The notes: generated by a model from the sequence alone, not told the origin. A stretch of DNA of 64,000 nt from Aeromonas dhakensis (GCF_000820305.1 NZ_CDBH01000069.1:124001-188000), one strand, 5' to 3'. Numbered from the stretch's first letter, positions 28,222 to 37,228 are shown. Made by a program: numbers and translations.

Positions 28222-28968
28222 TCAGCGGGCGGGGAAGTACTTGCTCTGGATCTGCTGGAACTCGCTGCTGGCCAGCACCTGGGTCAGGCCGCTCTGGAAC
28301 TCCTTGACCAGCTCGTCGCTCACCGGGTGGCTGAAGGCGAAGCAGAACTGCTCCGAGCTCAACATCCAAAATACCTTGAACTGGGCGGGATCCAGCTGCT
28401 GGGAGGCGATCAGATCCAGCATGGTGGTCTTGTTGGTGGAGATGAGATCGACCCGGCCCGAGGTGAGCATCTTGAGCGCCTGGGGCAGGCGGTTGGCCGG
28501 CAGGATCTTCTGCTCGTCGAAACCGTTGTTGAGCAGCAGCTGCTCCCCCACGTCGGCCCGCACCGCCCCTATGTTGTACTGCTGGGCATCTTCCAGCCTG
28601 GCTATCTTGACCGGGTTCTTGGCCAGCCCCATCAGCACGATCTCGGCGTAGCCGATGGGGCAGGCCCACTTGAACAGGGGATCCCGCGCCTCGGTGCGGG
28701 CGGTGGAGAAGAGCACCACGTTGGGTTTCTGGGTCAGCAGGTAGTAACCCCGCGCCCAGGGCATGATGGTGACGGTCTGCGGCGGGGTGTTGGTCTTCTT
28801 CCACACCTGTTGCAGCAGCTCGACGGCGAGCCCGGTGGGGGCGCCCGCCTCGTTGGAGAAGTTGTAGGGTTTGTACTCTTCGCTGAGGTAGTGCAGCTTG
28901 CCAAGCTCGGGACTGGCCTGGGCCAGGGTGGCAAACACGAGTGCGGCGAATCCGGTCCATTTTTTCAT
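28222..28968 (-). CDS. Periplasmic amino-acid-binding-like protein (SBP_bac_3), copy B
   Basis: A 248-residue periplasmic protein of the family 3 solute-binding fold with a signal peptide (MKKWTGFAALVFATLAQA). Conserved features shared with the upstream paralogue are YLSEEYKPYNF, PWARGYYLLTQKPNVVLFSTAR, DPLFKWACPIG and ILPANRLPQALKML. No transporter membrane or ATPase gene is nearby, so it may be a stand-alone sensor or scavenger rather than a transporter part. ATG at 28968 has AGG at a suitable distance; in-frame ATGs upstream lack one. Confidence 0.85.
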   Translation of the reverse strand: MKKWTGFAALVFATLAQASPELGKLHYLSEEYKPYNFSNEAGAPTGLAVELLQQVWKKTNTPPQTVTIMPWARGYYLLTQKPNVVLFSTARTEARDPLFKWACPIGYAEIVLMGLAKNPVKIARLEDAQQYNIGAVRADVGEQLLLNNGFDEQKILPANRLPQALKMLTSGRVDLISTNKTTMLDLIASQQLDPAQFKVFWMLSSEQFCFAFSHPVSDELVKEFQSGLTQVLASSEFQQIQSKYFPAR

Positions 28969-29044
28969 TTTGGCCATCCTGGTGGGGTGTTGCGTCACTC
29001 TCAAGTGTTATCAAAGCCGGCCAAATCGCCAGCCGTGGCACGGC

Positions 29045-29785
29045 TCACGGCATGTATTGGCGCCGCAGCGCCTGATAGTCCGGCGAGGCGAGCGCCTGGT
29101 TGAGGGCGCGCTGAAACTGCTTGATCACCCCGTCATCCACCTGGCGGCTGAAGGCGTAGCAGAGCTCTTCGGCATCCAGTACGAAGGCCACCGTGAACGC
29201 TTTGGTATCGAGCTGCAGCTCCTTGATGGCGTCGTAGCCCGCCAGCTTGCCGGTCGCCAGCAGATCGGCGCGGCCCGACACCAGCATCTTCAGCCCCTGG
29301 CTCAGCCGGTTGGCGGGGATGATGCGGTTCTCGTCCATGCCGCGGTTGAGCAGCAACTGCTCGGAGGCATCGGAGCGCACGGCGCTGATGCGGTAGTCGT
29401 TGATCTGCTCGACGGCGCTCAGGGTAATGGGGCGGCGCTTGTAGGCCAGCAGCACGTACTCGGCGTGGCCGATGGGGCAGGCCCACTTGAACAGGGGATC
29501 GCGGGTGTCGGTGCGGGCGGTGGAGAAGAGCACCACGTTGGGTTTCTGGGTGAGCAGGTAGTAACCCCGCGCCCAGGGCAGGATGCGGATGGGCTGGGGG
29601 GGCGTCTGGGTGTTTTGCCAGATGCGCTGCAGCAGCTCCACCGCGAGGCCACCGGGCTGGCCGGTGGCATCGGTGAAGTTGTAGGGGGGATACTCCTCGG
29701 TCAGGTACTCCAGCTTGCCGAGTTCGGCCTGCGCCGTGCCAAGGCATGACAACAGCAGCAGACAACCGAAAAAACCTCTCCTCAT
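29045..29785 (-). CDS. Periplasmic amino-acid-binding-like protein (SBP_bac_3), copy A
   Basis: A 246-residue paralogue of the downstream gene, 76 bases apart, with signal peptide MRRGFFGCLLLLSCLGTAQA. It shares YLTEEYPPYNF, PWARGYYLLTQKPNVVLFSTAR, DPLFKWACPIG and IIPANRLSQGLKML, so the pair arose by tandem duplication and has since diverged (roughly half identical by eye). ATG at 29785 preferred over a TTG two codons upstream. The ligand cannot be inferred. Confidence 0.85.
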   Translation of the reverse strand: MRRGFFGCLLLLSCLGTAQAELGKLEYLTEEYPPYNFTDATGQPGGLAVELLQRIWQNTQTPPQPIRILPWARGYYLLTQKPNVVLFSTARTDTRDPLFKWACPIGHAEYVLLAYKRRPITLSAVEQINDYRISAVRSDASEQLLLNRGMDENRIIPANRLSQGLKMLVSGRADLLATGKLAGYDAIKELQLDTKAFTVAFVLDAEELCYAFSRQVDDGVIKQFQRALNQALASPDYQALRRQYMP

Positions 29786-29857
29786 GGGCAATCCTTGGCG
29801 TAGCGCGGGCGATCATCTTGCCCAAGTGTGGGCAAAAAAGCCTGATATTGCCAGCAG

Positions 29858-30355
29858 TTACCAGCGCGCTCTGGGGTTGCCCAGCGGTTTTAGCTGCTCA
29901 TCGCGCAGCCCCACCAGCAGGGCCTTGCCGCTCTCTTGCAGGCGAAATTCGCCGTAGCGCGCCGCCTCGAACTGCTCGCCGGTGCCCTCTTCGAAGAAGT
30001 AGGCGTCGGGGCCGATGCGCCACTGACCATCGCTTTGGCGCACCTGCAGCCGCCGTTCATCCCGGGCCAGCTGTTCCGGCTTGCCCCCTTCCACCCAGCT
30101 GGCGATCTGCCGGTCGTCGAGGCGGATCACCAGGGTATCGGCGTGGGCCTCGTCGTGGCGCCGGTTGCCGAGCTGGCGGGCGAGCTCGTAGTTGAGGCGC
30201 ATGTAATCCCCCTGCATCAGGGAGCGCGGGTCGACCGGGGCGAGGCGCAGCAGCACCACCTCGCCACTGCTCATGGCGTGCTCGTAGCGCCAGACGGTGA
30301 CATTGATGGCCGCCAGGATGGTGATACCGGTCAGCAGCAAGGCGAGTCGTCTCAT
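29858..30355 (-). CDS. GDYXXLXY domain protein
   Basis: A 165-residue protein with an N-terminal membrane anchor (MRRLALLLTGITILAAINVTVW) and a periplasmic domain carrying the family-defining motif exactly, GDYMRLNY, near residue 49. Last gene of a three-gene operon with DUF2157 and DUF4401 membrane proteins; such trios are found widely. Its start overlaps the DUF4401 stop by 4 bases. Function unknown. Confidence 0.88.
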   Translation of the reverse strand: MRRLALLLTGITILAAINVTVWRYEHAMSSGEVVLLRLAPVDPRSLMQGDYMRLNYELARQLGNRRHDEAHADTLVIRLDDRQIASWVEGGKPEQLARDERRLQVRQSDGQWRIGPDAYFFEEGTGEQFEAARYGEFRLQESGKALLVGLRDEQLKPLGNPRARW

Positions 30356-31359
30356 GAGGGGCTCCGTGGGCTCAGCCGTTTGAGCAGCTGGCGGGCGCCG
30401 AGCAGCAGGGCGCCCGAGCCCAGCAGCAGCCAGGATTTGGTCATCAGGGTCAGCCCCAGATCGTAGTAATAGAGGGAGCCAAAGCCGACCAGCAGCAGGC
30501 CGGCCAGGGTCATCAGGCCGACGCTGCCGGCATAAAAACCGAGCACCAGTACCAGGGCGCCGGCCCCCATGCCGGGAATGAGGGCGCTGAGCAGCACCAG
30601 CGGCAGCCCGTACAGCAGCGGCAGTTTCAGCCTGATCATCAGCCCCAGCAGCAGGGCGGCGCAGAGCAGCGGGTTGAGCCAGAGCGGCAGGCGGGAGTGG
30701 CCGAGCTCGTCGAGCATGCTGGCGCCGCCCTCCCACAGCGGGTGGTGCAGGCGCCCCAGCACCAGCAGGGAGAGTGCCAGACCCAGGGTGAGGGATTCAT
30801 AGAGCTGATGGCGCACCGGATCGCGCTCTGCCTGCAGCCAGCAGAGGGCAACCGCCGTCATCACCAGCGGCAGGGCCAGCAGTTGCAGGCCGAGGCAGGC
30901 GAGGCCAAGGGTGAGCAGGATGGCGGCGGCGAAGCTATGGAACAGCCGGATCAGCCAGTGCTCGAACAGGGCGGCGATGGCCAGCGACAGCAGGGCGAGG
31001 CCGAGCCAGAGCGGGGCCGAGTGCAGATCCAGCCGATCGAGCAGGCCATAGAGCAGCCAGGCGTCGCCGGCCAGCGCCAGCGCCAGCACGAACTGATCCC
31101 ACAGATCGCTGCGGGTGGCGAAGCGGTTGAGGCAAAAGGCGATGGCCATCAGCACGGCGCCCATCAGCAGGGCGCTGTCGGCATCCCGGGTGAGCTGGGA
31201 AAACGACATGAACAGGAAGAACAGCAGGAACAGGGCGGCAATCCAGCCCACCATGCCGAGCAGAAAGCGGCTCGACCAGTGGGGCTGGTCGTCACGGGGG
31301 GCATCCCCTTCCACCAGCCGGGCCCGTTGCAGTCGCTGCCAGGGGGTCAGATCACTCAT
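30352..31359 (-). CDS. DUF4401 polytopic membrane protein
   Basis: A 335-residue protein with about ten hydrophobic helices and a short charged N-terminus (MSDLTPWQRLQRARLVEGD). Middle gene of the DUF2157-DUF4401-GDYXXLXY operon, overlapping both neighbours by a few bases. No catalytic motifs are visible; function unknown. Confidence 0.86.
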   Translation of the reverse strand: MSDLTPWQRLQRARLVEGDAPRDDQPHWSSRFLLGMVGWIAALFLLFFLFMSFSQLTRDADSALLMGAVLMAIAFCLNRFATRSDLWDQFVLALALAGDAWLLYGLLDRLDLHSAPLWLGLALLSLAIAALFEHWLIRLFHSFAAAILLTLGLACLGLQLLALPLVMTAVALCWLQAERDPVRHQLYESLTLGLALSLLVLGRLHHPLWEGGASMLDELGHSRLPLWLNPLLCAALLLGLMIRLKLPLLYGLPLVLLSALIPGMGAGALVLVLGFYAGSVGLMTLAGLLLVGFGSLYYYDLGLTLMTKSWLLLGSGALLLGARQLLKRLSPRSPS

Positions 31360-32290
31360 GGGGCCTCCGTTGTTGTTGCAGCCAGCGGCTGGCGGCCACC
31401 GACAGGCCGATGGCGATGAGGCAGAGCAGCAGGAAGCCGTCGACGTCCGGCTCCATCCATTTGCCGAGCGCGGTCAGCAGCACCACGATGAGGCTCAGAC
31501 AGCCCATGGCGAGCCCGGCGATGAATCTGTGGTGCCAGCGCAGGTAGGCGGCCGCCAGCCAGCCTAGCCAGGCCGGCCAGACCCAGGGGGGGGCGGCATC
31601 GAACAGCGCCAGCAGGGTCAGCAGGGTGACGCCGAGCCCGGCGGCCAGCCCCGCCAGCCAGGAGGGCATCAGCCGGTAGCGGGCGGGCACCAGCAGCAAT
31701 ATGCCCCAGAGGGCGGCGTTGAACAGGGTCAGGCTCCAGCCGAGGGCCTCCTCGTCGAAGGCGAAGAAGAAGTTGAACAGGCCGAGCCGCCAGTAGAGCA
31801 CCAGCGCCAGCTGACCGAGCAGCCAGCTCAAGGTCCACAGCAGCGGGCTCTGGCCGAGCGCCGCCAGCGGCAGCAGCATCAGCGCCCAGGTGGCGAACAG
31901 CTGCCAGGGATCGGCACCGGTCTGGTAGGTCTGCCCCACCAGCGCCAGCAGAGCGCCGATGTTGAGGGCGATGGCGAGCAGCAGCGCCTGGCGCTGGCTG
32001 TCGGCGAGGGGCTTGCGCCACAGCAACAGCAGCATGGCGAGCAGTGGCAGCTCCAGCAGGGCGAGGCGCGAGAGGCGGCCCAGCTCCTGCCAGTTGAAGG
32101 CGACGAAGAACACCAGACCGGCGCCGAGGCACAGGCTGCCGAGCCAGAGCAGCAGCCGATCGAACAGCCACTGCCAGCGGGCAGGGCCGGGGGGCAGCTC
32201 GCACAGGGTGAGGGCGGCGGGCAACTGGGCCCGGTCGAGACGACCGCGCCTGACCCAGTCAAGCAGCGTCTGTCTTGAGGTGAAGTGCAT
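31352..32290 (-). CDS. DUF2157 polytopic membrane protein
   Basis: A 312-residue protein that starts with a small soluble segment (TSRQTLLDWVRRGRLDRAQL), typical of DUF2157, followed by about ten membrane helices. First gene of a co-translated three-gene membrane operon. ATG at 32290 chosen because GGAG lies six bases upstream; ATG at 32302 is an alternative. Function unknown. Confidence 0.86.
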   Translation of the reverse strand: MHFTSRQTLLDWVRRGRLDRAQLPAALTLCELPPGPARWQWLFDRLLLWLGSLCLGAGLVFFVAFNWQELGRLSRLALLELPLLAMLLLLWRKPLADSQRQALLLAIALNIGALLALVGQTYQTGADPWQLFATWALMLLPLAALGQSPLLWTLSWLLGQLALVLYWRLGLFNFFFAFDEEALGWSLTLFNAALWGILLLVPARYRLMPSWLAGLAAGLGVTLLTLLALFDAAPPWVWPAWLGWLAAAYLRWHHRFIAGLAMGCLSLIVVLLTALGKWMEPDVDGFLLLCLIAIGLSVAASRWLQQQRRPHE

Positions 32291-32384
32291 GGGATGCTCC
32301 ATCAGGTTTGCCGCATTATGCCACGGCCATGGCGCCGGTTGGCAGCCCCCGTCTGCGGGCAAGCCGGCCTGGCTCGCGGGCAGC

Positions 32385-32411
32385 AAAAAGCCCCGCCAGA
32401 GGGCGGGGCTT
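32385..32411 (-). terminator. Terminator after mneA
   Basis: On the minus strand AGCCCCGCCC and GGCGGGGCT form a stem followed by TTTTT. Confidence 0.85.
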
Positions 32412-32492
32412 GCGTGCAAAGACACGACATGGGCGCGGGAGCGGCGTCGGCAAGTGCTCACCCTTGCCTCGCCACCTTCTGATCCGGCCGGG

Positions 32493-33050
32493 TCAGGCGA
32501 ACAGCAGGGTGCTCACCCCGAGGCCCACGAACAGGATGGCGCAGGCGATGCGGATCCCCTTGAGCGGCAGGCGATCGGCCCCCAGCTTGCCAAGCAGCAC
32601 CACAGGCACGTTGGCCAGCATCATGCCGAGGGTGGTGCCGGTGATGACCTGGGTCAGCGAGTCGTACTTGGCTGCCAGCAGCACGGTGGCGATCTGGGTC
32701 TTGTCGCCGATTTCGGCGATGAAGAACAGCACGAAGGTGGCCATGAAGGGGCCGTACTTGTCGAGCGGGCTCTCCTCGTCGTCCATCTTGTCCGGCACCA
32801 GGATCCAGGCGGCCATGGCGATGAAGGCACCGGCCACCAGGTAGGTCATCACCTTGGGATCGAGCCAGCGGCTGATGAACTCGCCAAGCCAGGCGGCGCC
32901 GGCGTGGTTGAGCAGGGTGGCCGCCAGCATGCCGGCGATGATGGGCCAGGGCTTGCGAAAACGACAGATGAGCAACAGCGCCAGCAGCTGGGTCTTGTCG
33001 CCGATTTCGGCGATGGCCACGCTGAGGGTTGAGGTTAACAAGGCTTCCAT
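32493..33050 (-). CDS. mneA: Manganese exporter of the UPF0016/GDT1 family
   Basis: A 185-residue inner membrane protein with six or so helices in two homologous halves. Each half carries the family cation-binding motif: AEIGDKTQL near residue 14 and AEIGDKTQI near residue 111. The family exports Mn2+ (MneA in Vibrio cholerae). A yybP-ykoY-type manganese riboswitch candidate lies directly upstream, which fits the role and indicates induction by excess manganese. Confidence 0.92.
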   Translation of the reverse strand: MEALLTSTLSVAIAEIGDKTQLLALLLICRFRKPWPIIAGMLAATLLNHAGAAWLGEFISRWLDPKVMTYLVAGAFIAMAAWILVPDKMDDEESPLDKYGPFMATFVLFFIAEIGDKTQIATVLLAAKYDSLTQVITGTTLGMMLANVPVVLLGKLGADRLPLKGIRIACAILFVGLGVSTLLFA

Positions 33051-33094
33051 AAAAATGACCGGGGGACGGAATTGTTATACCTGAGACAAGCCTG

Positions 33095-33260
33095 CGCCAT
33101 CCGTCCCCGGTATTGGCACTGGCCCGTCAAAGGTCTTGTCAAATCCGCGGCTGGCGTGGATCACCCTGACCATGGTGAGTTGGCACCAAGTATGTTGATC
33201 AGGGTCGCGAACCGGTTTGGGGCCGGCTGGCGAGACTACTCCCCCTCGATGGGAGCGGGC
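33095..33260 (-). promoter_or_regulatory. yybP-ykoY manganese riboswitch candidate
   Basis: On the minus strand, in the leader of the manganese exporter gene: GGGGAGTAG at 33244-33236, the conserved-looking ATCAACATACT at 33199-33189, and several pairing helices between and after. Sequence and position agree with the yybP-ykoY class, which senses Mn2+. A covariance-model search was not possible. Confidence 0.8.
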
Positions 33261-33306
33261 ATTCTAGGGAAAAAGCGAAAGTGACGCAAGCCGGGCGGCG
33301 TCGGGA

Positions 33307-33636
33307 TCAGCCACCCACCAGCTTGACACTGAAACCGGCCTTCTCGAGCTCGGCCTTGATCAGATCCCGTTTATCCCCCTGGATCTCGATTACCCCCTCT
33401 TTGAGGCCGCCGCCGGTGCCGCACTTTTTCTTGAGCAGGGTGGCGATGCTCTTTTGCTGGTCGGCCGGAACACCGTGGATGGTGATGACCCCGGCGCCCT
33501 TGCGCCCCTTGGTTTCGCGGCGAATGCGCACCACCCCGTCGGTGGGGAAGGGGGAGGCGGATTGCGGCTGGTTCTGTTCTTTGATGATGCCGCCGTCCGT
33601 GCTGTAGACCAGGCGGCTGTTGCTGTCGTGACTCAT
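33307..33636 (-). CDS. yciH: SUI1-family translation factor YciH
   Basis: A 109-residue protein homologous to eukaryotic eIF1 (SUI1). The core reads GVVRIRRETKGRKGAGVITIHG, then KKKCGTGGGLKEGVIEIQGD, which is the family signature. ATG at 33636 gives the usual length; an upstream in-frame start adds residues without homology. Thought to influence start-site fidelity in some bacteria. Divergent from feoA. Confidence 0.93.
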   Translation of the reverse strand: MSHDSNSRLVYSTDGGIIKEQNQPQSASPFPTDGVVRIRRETKGRKGAGVITIHGVPADQQKSIATLLKKKCGTGGGLKEGVIEIQGDKRDLIKAELEKAGFSVKLVGG

Positions 33637-33667
33637 GGCAGTTATTTGTGGGTTAGCTAAGCGGAGT

Positions 33668-33681
33668 TTGATTTTACTCAA
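33668..33681 (+). promoter_or_regulatory. FNR-type site upstream of feoABC
   Basis: TTGATTTTACTCAA matches the FNR consensus TTGAT-N4-ATCAA with one mismatch, 74 bases before the feoA ATG. feo operons are activated by FNR without oxygen in E. coli. It also overlaps the region just upstream of divergent yciH. Confidence 0.6.
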
Positions 33682-33755
33682 ATAAGCGTTGAAAACACGG
33701 ATTATAATGCCCCAAGTAAAAGAGAATTATTATTGTTTAACTTCAGGAGTCAGTC

Positions 33756-33983
33756 ATGGTACTCGCGCAGTTGTCACCGGGACAGAGTGCTCGCATCAAG
33801 AACATGAATCAATTGACCCGTCCCCTGCGGCGCAAGCTGATGGTGATGGGCTTGCTGCCCCAGACTGAAGTCATCTTTTTGCGCGCGGCCCCGCTCGGGG
33901 ATCCGCTGCAGATCCAGTGTCAGGGGATCTGCCTCTCCATGCAAAAAAGCCTTGCCCAGCAAATCGAGGTCGAACCGGTATGA
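33756..33983 (+). CDS. feoA: Ferrous iron transport protein A
   Basis: A 75-residue SH3-like small protein that supports FeoB. MVLAQLSPGQSARIKNMNQLTRPLRRKLMVMGLLP shows the family pattern. ATG at 33756 follows CAGGAG. Its stop overlaps the feoB start (ATGA). An AT-rich stretch (33720-33738) in front could be a weak Fur site, but the match is poor. Confidence 0.94.
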   Translation: MVLAQLSPGQSARIKNMNQLTRPLRRKLMVMGLLPQTEVIFLRAAPLGDPLQIQCQGICLSMQKSLAQQIEVEPV

Positions 33984-36253
33984 ACTACTCCCTGGTAACC
34001 GTCGGCAACCCCAATAGCGGCAAGACCTCCCTGTTCAACGCCCTGACCGGGGCCCGCCAGCAGGTGGGCAACTGGAGCGGCGTCACCGTCGACAAGAAAA
34101 TGGGCGAATTCAGTGCCCAGGGCCACGACTACAAACTGATGGACCTGCCCGGCATCTACAGCCTGGCCAACCAGGAGGGGAGCCTGGACGAGCAGATCGC
34201 CAGCCGTTTCGTGGAGGGCCAGCAGCCGGATCTGCTGCTCAACGTCATCGACGCCGCCAACCTGGAGCGCTCCCTCTACCTCACGCTGCAACTGCGCGAG
34301 CTGGGGCTGCCCATGGTGGTGGTGCTCAACAAGATGGACATCCTGCAAAAGCGGCGCATCACCATCGACGAGAGCAAGCTCGCCAAGGCCCTCGGCTGCC
34401 CGGTGGTGGCCCTCTCGGCCCACAATCGCCAGCAGGTCGCCGCCTTCAAGAACCAGATCCAGCAGTTCATCGGTCAGCCGCAAGTGGCCTTGCAGCTCGA
34501 TTACGGCCATGAGCTGGAAAAAGATCTGGCGGAGCTTGAGACCTTGCTCGCCCCCCACCACCTCACTGCCCGCGGCCGCGCCCTGCGCCTGCTGGAAGAG
34601 GATGCGGTGATGCAGGAGACCCTGCTGCCCGGCCAGCAGGCCGCCGCCGCCAACGTGGTGGCCCGCGCTCATCACGGGCAGGATGTGGACCTGCAGCTGG
34701 CGGACATCCGCTACGGCCACATCCACCAGTGGGCCGCCCAGGCGTGCCAGCAGAAGGGCAAGCTCACCGCGGCCCAGAGCGAGCGGCTCGATCGGGTGCT
34801 GCTCAACCGCTGGTTTGGCATCCCCTTCTTCCTGCTGGTGATGTACCTGATGTTCATGTTCGCCATCAAGGTGGGCAGCGCCTTCATCGACTTCTTCGAC
34901 ATCATGGGCGGCGCCCTGTTTGTCGACGGGGTGCACCACCTGCTGGGGCTCGTCCATGCGCCGGACTGGCTGGGGGCCATCCTGGCGGACGGCTTCGGGG
35001 TGGGCTTGCAGACCGTCGCCACCTTCATCCCGGTGATCGGCTGCCTCTATCTGTTCCTGGCGGTGCTGGAGAGCTCCGGCTACCTGGCCCGCGCCGCATT
35101 TGTGGTGGATGCCCTGATGCGCCGCCTCGGCCTGCCGGGCAAGGCGTTCGTCCCCATGCTGATGGGGTTTGGCTGCACCGTGCCCTCGGTGATGGCGACC
35201 CGCACCCTCAACTCCGAGCGCGAGCGGCTGATGACCTCGGCCATGGCCCCCTTCATGTCGTGCGGCGCCCGTCTGCCGGTCTACGCCCTGTTCGCGGTGG
35301 CCTTCTTCCCCGAATCCGGCCAGAACCTGGTGTTCGGTCTCTACCTCATCGGCATCCTGGTGGCGGTGCTCACCGGCCTGTTGCTGCGCAGCACCCTGCT
35401 GCCGGGCAAGAGCGACTCCATGCTGATGGAGATGCCGGACTACGAGTGGCCGCGCCCGGTCAACGTCGGCATCAAAACCTGGCAGAAGCTCAAATCCTTC
35501 GTGTTTGGCGCCGGTAAAACCATCGTGCTGGTGGTCGCCGTGCTGAGCGTGCTCAACTCGCTCGGCACCGATGGCAGCTTCGGCCACCAGGATCAGGAGA
35601 GCTCGGTGCTGAGCAAAATCAGCCAGGCGGTGACCCCGGTGCTGCACCCCATCGGCGTGCGCGACGACAACTGGCAGGCCACGGTCGGCATCGTCACCGG
35701 CATCTTCGCCAAAGAGGCGGTGGTCGGTACCCTCAACAGCCTCTACGCCGGCAGCGGCGACGGGGAAGAGGAGGCGAGCGAGTTCTCCCTGGCGAACAGC
35801 TTCCAGGAAGCGATCGCCGCAGTGGCCACCAATCTGGCCGACATCGACCCGACCGACCCCATGGGGCTGGCGGTGGGCAATCTGGATGACCAGCAGGCCG
35901 CCGCCGAGGCGCAGGAGGTGGACGTCTCCACCTACGGCAACATGCAGAGCCACTTTGACGGGGCGGCTGGTGCGTTTGCTTACCTGTTGTTCGTGCTGCT
36001 CTACATGCCCTGCGCCGCCGCCATGGGCGCCCTGGTGCGGGAGACCGGCCGCCAGTGGGCCCTGCTGACCGCCGCCTGGTGCAACTACATGGCCTTCATG
36101 TGTGCCACCGTCTTCTATCAGCTGGCCACCTTCGCCGCTCACCCCGAGCAGAGCCTGTTCTGGGTGGCGAGCTACGGTCTCTCCCTGCTGCTGCTCTGGT
36201 GGCTGGGCCGTCGCCACGGCGACATCGTCGCCCGCAAGGTGGTGGCCCTATGA
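33980..36253 (+). CDS. feoB: Ferrous iron transporter FeoB
   Basis: A 757-residue inner membrane Fe2+ transporter with an N-terminal G domain and a C-terminal channel. G1 is GNPNSGKTS (residues 9-17), G3 DLPGIYS, G4 NKMD. The membrane part has two Gate-like repeats with conserved Cys in GFGCTVPSVMATR and in SCGARLPVY. An acidic insert (GSGDGEEEASE) sits in a periplasmic loop. ATG at 33980 gives the conserved start MNYSLVTVGNPNSGKTS. Overlaps feoA and feoC by 4 bases each. Confidence 0.97.
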   Translation: MNYSLVTVGNPNSGKTSLFNALTGARQQVGNWSGVTVDKKMGEFSAQGHDYKLMDLPGIYSLANQEGSLDEQIASRFVEGQQPDLLLNVIDAANLERSLYLTLQLRELGLPMVVVLNKMDILQKRRITIDESKLAKALGCPVVALSAHNRQQVAAFKNQIQQFIGQPQVALQLDYGHELEKDLAELETLLAPHHLTARGRALRLLEEDAVMQETLLPGQQAAAANVVARAHHGQDVDLQLADIRYGHIHQWAAQACQQKGKLTAAQSERLDRVLLNRWFGIPFFLLVMYLMFMFAIKVGSAFIDFFDIMGGALFVDGVHHLLGLVHAPDWLGAILADGFGVGLQTVATFIPVIGCLYLFLAVLESSGYLARAAFVVDALMRRLGLPGKAFVPMLMGFGCTVPSVMATRTLNSERERLMTSAMAPFMSCGARLPVYALFAVAFFPESGQNLVFGLYLIGILVAVLTGLLLRSTLLPGKSDSMLMEMPDYEWPRPVNVGIKTWQKLKSFVFGAGKTIVLVVAVLSVLNSLGTDGSFGHQDQESSVLSKISQAVTPVLHPIGVRDDNWQATVGIVTGIFAKEAVVGTLNSLYAGSGDGEEEASEFSLANSFQEAIAAVATNLADIDPTDPMGLAVGNLDDQQAAAEAQEVDVSTYGNMQSHFDGAAGAFAYLLFVLLYMPCAAAMGALVRETGRQWALLTAAWCNYMAFMCATVFYQLATFAAHPEQSLFWVASYGLSLLLLWWLGRRHGDIVARKVVAL

Positions 36254-36492
36254 TCCTGCGCGAGCTGGGGGAGTACCTCGCCGCGCAGCAGAAGGCGAGC
36301 CGGCGCGAGCTGGCCCGCCACTTCCACACCTCGGAAGATGCGGTGGAGGCCATGCTCGGCGTCTGGATGCGCAAGGGGCGGGTCGCCAAGCGGGAGACTC
36401 AGGTGTGCGGCGGCTCCTGCTGCGGCAAGAGCCAGGAGGTGATGTTCGAGTGGTGCGAACCGGGTCAGATTGGCCTGGTGCAGAAGGGGTGA
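36250..36492 (+). CDS. feoC: Ferrous iron transport protein C
   Basis: An 80-residue winged-helix protein (MILRELGEYLAAQQKASRRELARHF...AMLGVWMRKGRV) with a cysteine cluster CGGSCCGKS, as in gammaproteobacterial FeoC, which protects or regulates FeoB. It overlaps the feoB stop and ends the operon; a terminator follows. Confidence 0.92.
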   Translation: MILRELGEYLAAQQKASRRELARHFHTSEDAVEAMLGVWMRKGRVAKRETQVCGGSCCGKSQEVMFEWCEPGQIGLVQKG

Positions 36493-36533
36493 GCTGGCGC
36501 GCCAGCCCACGCCAGTACCCTGCATTCAGATAT

Positions 36534-36566
36534 AAAAAAGACCCGCCGCTGGCGGGTCTTTTTATT
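36534..36566 (+). terminator. Terminator after feoC
   Basis: AAAAGACCCGCC and GGCGGGTCTTTTT form a strong stem around GCT with a T tail. Confidence 0.9.
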
Positions 36567-36613
36567 GGCGCGTGTTCGCCCTGTTCGCTGGATTGGCGTA
36601 GAAGGGGGGCAGA

Positions 36614-37093
36614 TCAGCGCCCCGGCCAGCGCTGGCCCACCTCGGCGTGGCGATACCAGGCCATCAGCGCCTGCTGGCCCTGGATGTCATCCGCTGCCGG
36701 TGACCAGGGGGCGAAGTCCTCTTCCCGGAAAGGAGCATAGGGACCGTGTTTCACCTCGAAGATGACGGCGCCGGGATCCAGAGATAGCACCGCATGCCAG
36801 CTGGCGACGGGGGTCTCCAGCACCGAGGCCTCTTCCCCCAGCACGGCGCGGGCAACGACGGTCCCTTCATCATCGAAATTGAGCACCACGAAGCGCCCTT
36901 GCAGCGCGGTGAGCAGCTCCCAGGTCTGCAGGTGGCGATGGGGGCGGATATAGGTACCCGGCTCCATGGCGATGGCCAGGCGCTGGATGGGGTCGGCCAG
37001 CTCCTGGTGCAGGTTGTGGTTCATGCGCAGGCGCGGGGAGTGGGCGGCCTCGTCGGCGAGGCTGGCAAGGCGGGCAACATCCAGTTTTTTCAT
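36614..37093 (-). CDS. WbuC-family cupin protein
   Basis: A 159-residue single-domain cupin. Metal-binding residues are visible in PHRHLQTWELLTALQGRF, with a later His in SWHAVLSL. Resembles the WbuC family, often near polysaccharide genes; here it is next to glgC. ATG at 37093 chosen over a start four codons earlier because of the GGA at the right distance. Substrate unknown. Confidence 0.8.
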   Translation of the reverse strand: MKKLDVARLASLADEAAHSPRLRMNHNLHQELADPIQRLAIAMEPGTYIRPHRHLQTWELLTALQGRFVVLNFDDEGTVVARAVLGEEASVLETPVASWHAVLSLDPGAVIFEVKHGPYAPFREEDFAPWSPAADDIQGQQALMAWYRHAEVGQRWPGR

Positions 37094-37228
37094 ATGCGAT
37101 TCCATGGTGAGACGAAGGCAAGGGCCGAGGGCAGAGTAGCACGCACCGGGGGCGGCCGGACAAGGCGCGAGCGGTAAGCAAATGTAAAAAGGGAGCCGAC
37201 AGGGCTCCCGCTTGCCGGAGCGGCGGCA

